Assembly: GCA_016712415.1 (NCBI GenBank)
Contig: JADJRC010000006.1
Coordinates: 1 to 27,157 of the forward strand
Source: Lewinellaceae bacterium
GTDB lineage: Bacteria; Bacteroidota; Bacteroidia; Chitinophagales; Saprospiraceae
DNA: 27,157 bases
Direction of reading: 5' to 3'
The notes under the pieces are model-generated. The model saw only the letters and a list, made by a program, of their open reading frames with translations. It made no database searches and was not told where the DNA came from. Each line of letters starts with the position of its first letter. The stretch's first letter is position 1. Below, piece by piece: positions 19,784-27,157 of the stretch. A program made the position numbers and the translations under genes.

Positions 19784-20074
19784 ATGGTGCTTGTACTCTT
19801 ATTCTTCGCACTGATTGCAATCGGCAATCTATTTGCCTCTAGGCGCTACGACGCGATTGACGATGTGGACTGGCGGGATGAATACTACCGTCGCCAGGAC
19901 CATCCCTTAAATGGGCCACCTGGTTACCTGCCACCGTACAACTATTACCAACCGTTTTACGATCCGCAGCGATTGTATGAAATGGAAAATCGCAGGCAGG
20001 AGCAACTGATCAAGTTTTTCTTTATGGTAATAGCCGCCATTCTCGCGGCCTATTTCGTGGGAAAATATTTCTAA
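19784..20074 (+). CDS. small two-helix membrane protein, uncharacterised
   Basis: The gene has 96 codons with an intact frame. Helix 1 is at residues 1-18 (MVLVLLFFALIAIGNLFAS) and helix 2 at about 75-95 (LIKFFFMVIAAILAAYFVGK). Between them is a polar, Tyr- and Pro-rich loop (GPPGYLPPYNYYQPFYDPQ) with an acidic Asp/Trp start. ATG 19784 is used because it begins a hydrophobic helix; an out-of-frame ATG lies 10 bases upstream. I recognise no family. It sits 200 bases after the response regulator and 89 bases before the DUF4062 gene, all on the plus strand. The region 19584-19783 has no gene. Confidence 0.55.
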   Translation: MVLVLLFFALIAIGNLFASRRYDAIDDVDWRDEYYRRQDHPLNGPPGYLPPYNYYQPFYDPQRLYEMENRRQEQLIKFFFMVIAAILAAYFVGKYF

Positions 20075-20163
20075 CTAAAAGACGCATTACCCGTATAGCC
20101 TGTTACTCAATATGACCCCTTTTTTAATCATATTTGGTCATAGCAAAGCACACTCTTCAAACA

Positions 20164-21072
20164 ATGAGAAGAAAACTACAGGTATTCATTTCATCAACTT
20201 ACGAAGATATGAAAGTTGAAAGACAGGCAGCAGTAGCTGCCATTCTGGCCGCCGGGCATATTCCTGCAGGTATGGAGCTTTTCACCGCCGGTGATAAAAG
20301 CCAGATCGATACGATAAATAAATGGATATACGAATCGGACGTGTTTATGCTGATATTGGGTGGCCGATACGGTACAATTGAGCCAGGGTCTCAAAAAAGT
20401 TACATTCATCTGGAATACGAACAGGCGGAACATTTAAAAAAGCCACTGTTTGCTATCATGATGGATGACAACGCCCTTGAAGAGAAGGTTAAGCGTGAAG
20501 GCAGTACCATAATGGAACGTACCCACTTTGGCAAATACGAAGATTTCAGAAACAAAGTTAAAAGTAAAGTTGTCCGGTTTTTCAAGGACGAGAAAGACAT
20601 CCGGTTGGCAATCCTTGAAAAGTTGAACGAGATGAGCAAAATAACGGACTTGGGCGGGTGGGTACGCTCCGAAGAGGCCGATGCACTGAAAGAACAAAAT
20701 GAACTGTTGAACGACCGGCTCAAGGGTTTTGCCAAAGGAGATCTCATCCTCGGCCTGCAATTCGAAGAATTGTCGAGGATGGTCTCGGGATTTAAATACA
20801 ACGCCCCCCTAGTAACACGGGAAATGAGCCAGTTGTTGAACGATTACCAAGCGATCAAAAACAACCTGGCTCCGGATGAACTGGTGGTGATTCTCCATAC
20901 CATCCTGAAATCAGGTGAGATTATCCCGAGCTCCCACGAGGAAACGCTGCGTGTCATGAAGTTCCTGCGCGAGCTGGGCTTGATGGATGGCAGGCACTCC
21001 AAGTGGACGTTTACCAAAGATGGAACAAAATATGTACTGAGGCTTAAAGCAAAAGGTAATGGCTCGTCATAG
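20164..21072 (+). CDS. stand-alone DUF4062 protein (TIR-like fold) with helical C-terminus
   Basis: The protein has 302 residues with an intact frame. The start at ATG 20164 (MRRKLQVFISSTYEDMKVER) is preferred over 20134, because DUF4062 proteins begin directly with the VFISSTYEDM strand. The DUF4062 domain (about 1-110) shows the family's marks: FISSTYEDM, AILAAGHIPAGMELF, WIYESDVFMLILGGRYGTI and SYIHLEYEQA. Structural predictions class this domain with the TIR/STIR-like Rossmann folds, and in many bacteria it is the N-terminal part of STAND-type defence proteins. Here a coiled coil (about 170-195) and a winged-helix-like end (about 255-295: LRVMKFLRELGLMDGRHSKW) replace the usual ATPase. 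No enzyme activity is established for DUF4062. Confidence 0.85.
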   Translation: MRRKLQVFISSTYEDMKVERQAAVAAILAAGHIPAGMELFTAGDKSQIDTINKWIYESDVFMLILGGRYGTIEPGSQKSYIHLEYEQAEHLKKPLFAIMMDDNALEEKVKREGSTIMERTHFGKYEDFRNKVKSKVVRFFKDEKDIRLAILEKLNEMSKITDLGGWVRSEEADALKEQNELLNDRLKGFAKGDLILGLQFEELSRMVSGFKYNAPLVTREMSQLLNDYQAIKNNLAPDELVVILHTILKSGEIIPSSHEETLRVMKFLRELGLMDGRHSKWTFTKDGTKYVLRLKAKGNGSS

Positions 21073-21129
21073 TAGGTGTGCTGATATTTTCAAGGTCGGC
21101 ATATATTTTTTAAACCCCAACAATAATCT

Positions 21130-21159
21130 TTTGTTTTAGTGTCAAAACATTTAAGTTTG
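21130..21159 (+). promoter_or_regulatory. promoter-like elements before the MarR gene
   Basis: TTTG (21130-21133) and TAAGTTTG (21152-21159) are 18 bases apart, one short of the usual 19-21, and the second box ends 4 bases before ATG 21164. As at jetA, this would give a leaderless transcript. Inferred from sequence only. Confidence 0.4.
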
Positions 21160-21163
21160 TGTC

Positions 21164-21618
21164 ATGAAACTAGAAGCCGAATTGAAAAGTTCCAAGCCGT
21201 TGCCGCCCCGGCAACGCGCTGTACTGAACATCCTTTTTACCGCCAGTTGGCTCGATTGCTTCCTTACCCGGCACCTGCGCCCGTATGGACTGACCGGTCC
21301 GCAGTACAATATCCTGCGTATCCTTAATGGCAGCCTGCCGAAGGGACTTTCTGTGCTGGATATCAAAGCCGGATGCTCGACCGCAGCAGCAATGTCAGCC
21401 GCCTGGTGGAAAAACTTCGCCTCGCCGGGTTTGTCGAGCGTGTGCCGCATACCCAGGATCGGCGTATGGTTATTGTAACAATCTCGGAATCAGGCAAAAA
21501 GACACTCATGGATATCGAACAAGCCGGTTTTGTCAACGGTCAGGGCAACCCCGGCAGTAAACTCACCGAATCTGAAGCGATGGACCTGGCACACCTGCTC
21601 GACAAGTTTCGGGAATGA
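21164..21618 (+). CDS. MarR-family transcriptional regulator, one frameshift
   Basis: This is a winged-helix repressor of the MarR type with about 150 residues. The N-terminal dimerisation helices start MKLEAELKSSKPLPPRQRAV and lead to LRPYGLTGPQYNILRILNGS. A frame change near 21368 joins SVLDIK to the recognition helix and wing: MLDRSSNVSRLVEKLRLAGF, ERVPHTQDRRMVIVTISESG (the DRR-wing of the family), ending AHLLDKFRE. MarR regulators often control adjacent efflux or metabolic genes; the esterase gene downstream is the nearest candidate, 194 bases on. That link is only positional. The intervening 21619-21812 shows no gene. Confidence 0.85.
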
Positions 21619-21812
21619 TTTTTGTGCAGTTGGTTGTCCCGGTTTAATCCATTCGCTCGCCTTGACTTTTTGAACCAACGCCACAGGCGTTTAATACGAT
21701 TTGCGTCCCGGGCCGAAAAATCCAACAATTCTATTTCATCAAAACAAACCTTTTGCTGATGTTTGCCTCCGCGTCTGCCGCGCCTAAAGCGGCCGGACAC
21801 CATTCCCGGAAT

Positions 21813-22867
21813 ATGCTCACCCTTGATTTGTTTACACCGAACGATGATACCCGGCCCGTGTTTCTGACGGGCTCGTTCAACAGCTGGACAACCCAGGATG
21901 AGCGATTTAAAATGCTGAAAATCAAGGACGGACACTATCAGTTTGTCTTCAGCGATATCCCGCTCACCGATGAACCTTCGAATATAACGTAAAGGCGGCT
22001 GGGGAAGCCGAAGAACTCGGTCAGGACGGTCACCCGCCCGTTAACCGGCGCATGGAAGTTCCGCGCGGCAAGGTTGCCGACGTCGTGCCGAAATGGAAAC
22101 AGCACGGCAGCGGCTGCGACCCCGCTTTACCCCGATATCCAGATCGTGGCAAAGCGATTCAACCTGCCACAGTTGCGCCGCCGCCGCCGGATCGCCGTAT
22201 TGCTTCCCTGGAATTACCACCAAACAGACCGGCATTATCCTGTCCTTTACCTGCAGGACGGGCAAAATTTGTTTGAAGACGGCGCATCTTTCGGAACCTG
22301 GGGCGTCGACAAAAAAATCGCGGCACTCGCCCAGAAAGGCAAAGCGACTTTATCCTCGTAGCTTATCGACCACGGCGGCAAGGAGCGGATCAAGGAATAT
22401 TCCCCTTACGATTCCGGTGCGCTGGGGTGAAGGACTCCAGGCAGGAATACGCGCGTTTTTGGCTGAAACGCTCAAGCCGCACATCGATAAGGTTTCCGCA
22501 CCCTGCCCGACCGCGCCAATACGGGCATCGGCGGCAGCAGCATGGGCGGACTGATCAGTGTTTACGCCGGACTTATGTTCCCGGAGGTCTATTCCAAATT
22601 CATGATTTTCTCCTTCGCTGTGGGCTTCGGCCTGCTGATATACCGCGAGCCGATGCGTTTTTCGGCGTTCGACTCCCCACGAAAATATACCTGTACGGCG
22701 GCAGCAGAGAAGGCGCCGGCATGTTGCCCAATCTTAAACGGTTCAAAGAATCGGTACGAAAAGAGCAGCCACGGCAAATCCCAGTTCGCCTCGAAACCGA
22801 TCAGAACGGTCGGCACAATGAAGCGCTGCAGAGAAGAATTTCCCAAAGCTGCGAATGGCTCTTCTAA
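21813..22867 (+). CDS. putative esterase (PF00756 type) with N-terminal carbohydrate-binding-like domain, frameshifted
   Basis: ATG 21813 (MLTLDLFTPNDDTRPVFLTG) opens an E-set/CBM48-like domain (LTGSFNSWTTQDERFKMLKI) of about 90 residues. The alpha/beta hydrolase part follows: IAVLLPWNYHQTDRHYPVLY, LQDGQNLFEDGASFGTWGVD, the nucleophile elbow GIGGSSMGGLISVYAG (near 22525-22570), KIYLYGGSREGAG, and HNEALQRRISQSCEWLF, whose His is the expected catalytic base. Frame changes lie near 21980, 22110, 22350, 22425, 22490, 22620 and 22790. ATG 21759 is an in-frame alternative start. No signal peptide is evident. Family members include feruloyl and siderophore-type esterases; the substrate here is open. 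Confidence 0.72.
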
Positions 22868-22903
22868 CCTCAAATTCCCTTCCCACCGTCTACCGTCCAC
22901 CAT

Positions 22904-23842
22904 TTAAAACTTCCCTTCAGAAACTCCTACATCTTTCAGGGTGCGCACAGGGTCTTCTTCCTGCGGCCAATGCCCGGTATTCTGGTAAATCCGGAGGAGC
23001 GAGCCGCGAATACGCCGGTGAAACTCGTAGGCAAATTCAGGCGAGATACGGGTGTCTTCAGCGCCCCAGAGGATGAGGGTAGGCGTGCTGATCCGCCCTA
23101 TGATGTCGACCGGCGGACGGTTTTCACTCACCGAAGCCCGGTCGATGAAGGCCTTGCGGTTGCCGGGGCGCAGCAACAGGTCGAAATGCTGCTGTACCAG
23201 GGAGTCGTGTATCATGGCGTCGTCGGCGTAGACATCGTCGAGCATCAGCCCGGATAAACGAACGGGGCGTGATCTTGGAGCATGACTTCGTTGAGCACAG
23301 TGTCCGGCCATCCAGATAAGCCAGGGTGTGTTTTTGGGCTCAAAAAACCTGGCGCATCCAGCAAGACAAGCCGGTCGAGCCGTTCAGGATGGTCGGCGGC
23401 ATAGAACCAGGCGATCTGGGCGCCAAGCCCGTTGCCGGCGAGGTGGATTTTTTCGAAACCAGTTTGGCCACCAGGCTGTCGAGAAAACTCGCGTACGACA
23501 GCGCGTAACTGCCCGTCGGGTGGGCACCGCCAGCCCGAACCCGGGTCGACACTGATGACCCGAGATCGTTTGGATAACTCCCGGGTCCAGCCATCCCAGG
23601 TTTGCAGCGAACTTTGGGCGTCTTGGAGTAACAGCACGGGCGTGCCCTTTCCGCTGATGCGGGCAATGCACATCCATAAGGCCGTCGACGTACAAAAAGC
23701 GCGAATCCGGATAGGTAACATAGCGTGCCGTCGAATTTCCCGCAATGGAATATCTATTCCACCAGTTGCGCCGGTCCAGACGGTGGCGCCAGCGGCAGCA
23801 GAGTCCAACGGATCAGGCGGACAAACTCATCGCCCTGGCCAT
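22904..23842 (-). CDS. alpha/beta hydrolase, frameshifted, nucleophile Ser apparently replaced
   Basis: The order on the minus strand is: N-terminal strands with DSRFLYVDGL, then GKGTPVLLLQDAQSSLQTWD (the oxyanion His-Gly region is degenerate), RVISVDPG, the elbow HLAGNGLGAQIAWFYAADHP, ERLDRLVLLDAPGF, a cap region (YADDAMIHDSLVQQHFDLLL), STPTLILWGAEDTRISPEFA with the acid Asp, and IYQNTGHWPQEEDP with the catalytic His. The elbow reads G-N-G-L-G where G-x-S-x-G is expected (Gly codon 23428-23430). Several indels lie near 23250, 23500, 23560, 23690 and 23780, so the start is uncertain (23830 or 23842). It converges on the esterase gene, with a 36-base gap. Confidence 0.7.
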
Positions 23843-23918
23843 TAGGGGCGACATCTGTGGTCCCGGGCTTTGTTCAGGCATATTTTCACTCCATAAGCAG
23901 TGAGCGGCAGTTGATATC

Positions 23919-24430
23919 TTATTTGGAACGCATGATGGCCGCGATGCCCGCCGAAAGCGCAAAGCCGCCCAGTGCACCGGAAACCATGCGCAGAAATACA
24001 TGCCCGGCCGGCGGCGACATGCCCGAATTTTCGAGGTACTGGATCTGTTCCCGCAGTTGATTGGTCTGTTGCCGAGGATCGCCCGGTGCCGGCCTCAGTT
24101 CTTTTCATGTATTGTATTTGTGCCAAAGTCTCCATCTGCAGCAGCGCCGGGATCAGCCGGAGTGCAGGGAATAATAGAACAACCAGTAAAACAGGTTGAT
24201 CAGCAGAAAGCTTAAGGGGTGCGCGGTATTACCCGAAAATCGCGTGCAGCACCGTTTTCAGCGCGTCTTCCATCGCCGCACGGTACGATGAACAGAATAT
24301 AGGCGGGCCATACTCTGCCTGCAGCAAGGGGCCCAGCAAGAGTTCTTTTTTTCGCGAAGTAGAGGATCAGAAAGTAAAATACAGACAACGACACTCCTAA
24401 AATGCCGTAGCGGACGCCTGGGTTTTTCAT
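23919..24430 (-). CDS. DUF4199 membrane protein, frameshifted
   Basis: The start MKNPGVRYGILGVSLSVFYF with LILYFAKK is the first hydrophobic helix and the typical DUF4199 opening. After frame changes it continues as AYILFIV, AAMEDALKTVLHAIFG, HPLSFLLINLFYWLFYYSLH, a polar segment with LLQMETLAQIQYM, and a last helix HVFLRMVSGALGGFALSAGI followed by AAIMRSK and TAA (23919-23921). About 170 residues and four helices, as usual for this Bacteroidota family. No function is known. Frame changes occur near 24270, 24240, 24160 and 24030. Confidence 0.65.
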
Positions 24431-24612
24431 CTTGTATCAGAGTGCAACAAAAAACACGGGTTATCGCGGGCATTTGCAAATGGCTGCAAGTCTTTAGGAA
24501 TCCGGTTCTGTGAAATCAGCAGAACATAAACGTGATGACAGATCCACAGCACCCGGGATAATCCCATGTTCAGCCGGACAAAAGTACGGCAAAGCAAACA
24601 TACCCGGCAAAA

Positions 24613-25175
24613 TCAGAGATTGGGCATTTCAGGCCGTTTCTTCAGGAAGTTGCCGTGATCAGCCTAGTGGATCAGGCCAAATGAGTCCGCCGACCACATT
24701 GTTCCTTTCTTTCAGGTTGAGGCAAAAAGTCGCTGGTTTTAATGAAACCTGCGAGGGCTTCTTCCAGTTGTTCTGCTTTGGCATTTTGTCGCCCCAGGCC
24801 TCAACAAACTGTTCTTTCAGGTTGACCACATAGTTCGGGTCGACAAAATTGACCAGAATATAATTCCAGAACCCCGAAACGATCACACCGGCCATAACAA
24901 CCAGCAGGCCGACCAGCAGCGCACGGCCGTAGCTGATGTAGCCGTCGTCGATCCGGTCGCGCTGATGGCGGATCGCCATGGTTGCAAAGATGAAGCTGAT
25001 GATCAGCGTAGTGCCGTACAGCACGGCAATTCCGGGCTGGAGGTTCATTGGCATTGAACCCCGTCAGGTAGACCACCAGTGAAAAGACGATAAATGCGCT
25101 GGCGCAGTAGCCGCCATAAGTCAGAACGGTTTTGCAGATGGGGTTTTGCAGTCGGGAGCCTGTGCTATCAGACAT
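24613..25175 (-). CDS. DUF4199 membrane protein, second copy, frameshifted
   Basis: MSDSTGSRLQNPICKTVLTY starts a protein of about 187 residues with four helices: GGYCASAFIVFSLVVYLTGF, then (after a frame change near 25045) GIAVLYGTTLIISFIFATMA, the family's central loop DDGYISYGRALLVGLLVVMA with GVIVSGFWNYIL, an amphipathic EQFVEAWGDKMPK region, and a final helix NNVVGGLIW joining to GLITANFLKKRPEMPNL (stop 24613-24615). Indels lie near 24775, 24725 and 24660. It sits upstream of the other DUF4199 gene in the same direction (182 bases apart), so the pair may be an operon and a diverged duplication. Confidence 0.72.
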
Positions 25176-25367
25176 TTCATGATTTTCGTTTTTTAATAAA
25201 TGATTGATTGATTTTCGACCCGAAAACCAACAGCCACATCCATGCCCTCTACCAATTCCTACTACATCATCAATTTTAACGACAAATAAACCTCTGCAAC
25301 CGGCTTTTCCTGAACTTTACCCCAGCACTAAAATGGTTTGAGACTTCTTTCTACCGTCCACCGTCCC

Positions 25368-27152
25368 ATGTCTGATACGCAAAAATTCAACTTCTCGCTG
25401 TTTCTTGCCGGGTTATGGCGATGGTCAAGCCACAAGCGTTGCCCTTATTTTCACCGGGCTGCACTGACGGTGGTGCTCTCGCGCCGCTGGCCATCCCCCG
25501 CCTCAAGCTGCTCCAAATCATGGTCAACAACTATATTTTCAAGGGCGACGTTCACGGCATGACCGTATTGGCCTCCATTATTTTGGGCGCTTTGGTTTTG
25601 GAGGTTACCCCGCGTTATTTTTTCCTTTACTATCTCGGATTCATTGGGGCAGGCGACCATACGCGACCTGCGCTGTGCGTGCGTTCAACCACGTCACCGG
25701 ACTTCACCTCAATTATCGACAAAACACCTATCGGACAAAGCCAATTACCTGACCATCAACGATATCGAGGCGATTTAACACCGCATTTTCGAAGGCAGCA
25801 TTACCATTCTGGCCGACCTGATGACGCTGACAGCCGTGCTTGTCATCATGTTTATTACTTCGTGAAAACTCGACGATGGTAGTGCTGGTGGTATTCCCTT
25901 TGCTCATTTGGGAGTTACAAGTTCTGGCGAAAGTGTTCGCAGGAGTTACGAAAAGGTGCGCAACCATATCGCGGCAATGAATACCTTCCTTTGCAGGAGC
26001 GCATCACGGGCATGCGGATCGTGCAGATTTTAATGCAGAAGCGCGCGCGAGTTGCAATTCCGGCCGCCGATCAACTGCGACTATACCGGCGCCAACCCGA
26101 GCGCCACCACCGCCGCTACGCCGTCTTTTTCCCGGTAGTCGACATCATTTCCGCCCTGTCGCTGGGGCCTGATGGTCTGGTACGGCGTCTGCGGTGCGCG
26201 CTGTCGGGCGAGGTGACAGTGGGGCGCTGGTGGCGCGTTTCCCTTTGTACATTTGCTTGCTGTACCGCCCTATCCGGACGCTGGCTGACAAGTTCAATAC
26301 TCCTGCAATCAGCCTGATTGCCGCCGAACGGGCAAGTTCAAATTCAGTGGAACACACTGAAAAGTGCAAAATGCCGGCACCCTGGCTCCCCGAACCACGG
26401 AGGCAAGGTGGAGTTCGACAACCCGTATTGTTCCTACCACGGCGAAACGGATGGCGCTGGTGCTGCGCGGCGTTTCTTTCAATATTAAACTCGGCGAGAC
26501 GCTGGCCATTGTGTGCACGGGAAGCAAAAACGACCATCATCAGCCTGCTCAGCCGTTTTATGAAATACAGAAGGGGGCAGATTCTGTATCGACGATATCG
26601 ATCATCGACGATGGGGACGTGTTTCGCCCTGCGCCGCCGTATTGCGGTGGCATTGCAGGACGTTTTTCTGTCTTCCGGAAGCTGGAAACATCACCCTGCG
26701 CGATTCTGCATTGACAGAAGCACACGTGATCAGCGGCAAAAATGATCGGCGCACCGTTTTATTGAAAAACCGCCCGGCGGTCATACCACTGCTTCGCGGA
26801 ACGCGGCGCCGTTTTCCCATGGGACAACGGCGGTTTTCGATGTCTTTCGTTCGGGCGCTTGTATTCAACCCCGATATCCTGATCCTCGACGAGGCCATTC
26901 TCCATCGATCCCGAATCGGAATCGGTCATCCTGTGCCATATCGAAACGCGCCTTCATCGCCCGGCGTACGAGCATTATCATCGCCTACCGCCTGTCGACC
27001 ATTCGCCATGCCACCAATGTGATGGTGCTGGAAAAAAAGGTGCTGCTGCGGGAATCGGCTTTCCCGAAGAACTTTTGGCCATCGAAGATTGGAAATATTG
27101 AGAGTTGTACGAAAAGCAGTTTTATGAAGTTAAGAATCTTTCTGCTTTCTGA
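25368..27152 (+). CDS. ABC exporter (fused permease and ATPase, MsbA-like), heavily frameshifted
   Basis: ATG 25368 (MSDTQKFNFSLFLAGLWRW) opens an ABC exporter of about 590 residues. The membrane domain is traceable as QIMVNNYIFKGDVHGMTVLA, SIILGALVLEVTPRYFFLYY, FNHVTG, NHIAAMNTFLQERITGMRIV and FPLYICLLYRPIRTLADKFN. The ATPase domain has VLRGVSFNIKLGETLAIV, a damaged Walker A near 26510-26530 (TGS then KTTIISLLSRFYEIQKG), RIAVALQDVFLSSGS (Q-loop), MGQR of the signature (near 26820), NPDILILDEA (Walker B), SSIDPESE and IIIAYRLSTIRHATNVMVL, where the H-loop His is Tyr. More than ten indels plus an in-frame TGA near 27098 break it; the family ending ELYEKQFYEVKN is still present. A new ATG lies at 27155. 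Confidence 0.78.
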
Positions 27153-27157
27153 ACATG

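Overview
The window reads as a member of the Bacteroidota, most likely the Saprospiria/Chitinophagia side. This is inferred from TTTG/TAnnTTTG promoters, weak Shine-Dalgarno signals, FtsX-type permeases ending in SLRSE, DUF4199 proteins and a HisKA_2/LytTR two-component pair. I see no rRNA, tRNA or CRISPR array.

Left part (1-9100): an accessory, defence-type region. It opens with the 3' end of a Fic-family protein. A complete but frameshift-ridden type I Wadjet locus follows, jetA-jetB-jetC-jetD (562-7114), the SMC-like system known to recognise and cut plasmid DNA. It has a good promoter 5 bases before jetA, and ATGA overlaps at jetB/jetC and jetC/jetD. After jetD come an IS256-family transposase remnant, an AT-rich lipoprotein gene, a 158-bp MITE-like element with a TAA duplication, and a small membrane protein.

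Centre (9100-16500): an iron-chaperone-like DUF1801 protein, a secreted M48 metallopeptidase, a large exported protein and an FtsX/MacB-like permease on the minus strand. Between the last two, which converge, lies a seven-copy, ~141-bp tandem array whose left edge carries a 44-bp perfect inverted copy of part of one unit.

Right-centre (16900-21100): the only long stretch with no broken frames. It encodes a multi-pass membrane histidine kinase, a LytTR response regulator with an unusual REC insertion, a small two-helix membrane protein and a stand-alone DUF4062 (TIR-like fold) protein. All are co-directional and may form a signalling module.

Right end (21100-27157): a MarR regulator, an esterase with an N-terminal carbohydrate-binding-like domain, an alpha/beta hydrolase, two DUF4199 membrane proteins and an ABC exporter, nearly all frameshifted.

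Frameshifts run through genes of unrelated function and are dense at both ends. The homology continues cleanly across each one, and overlaps and total gene lengths are kept. That favours indel errors in the sequence over true decay for most of them, but some catalytic-residue changes near the right end leave decay possible there.
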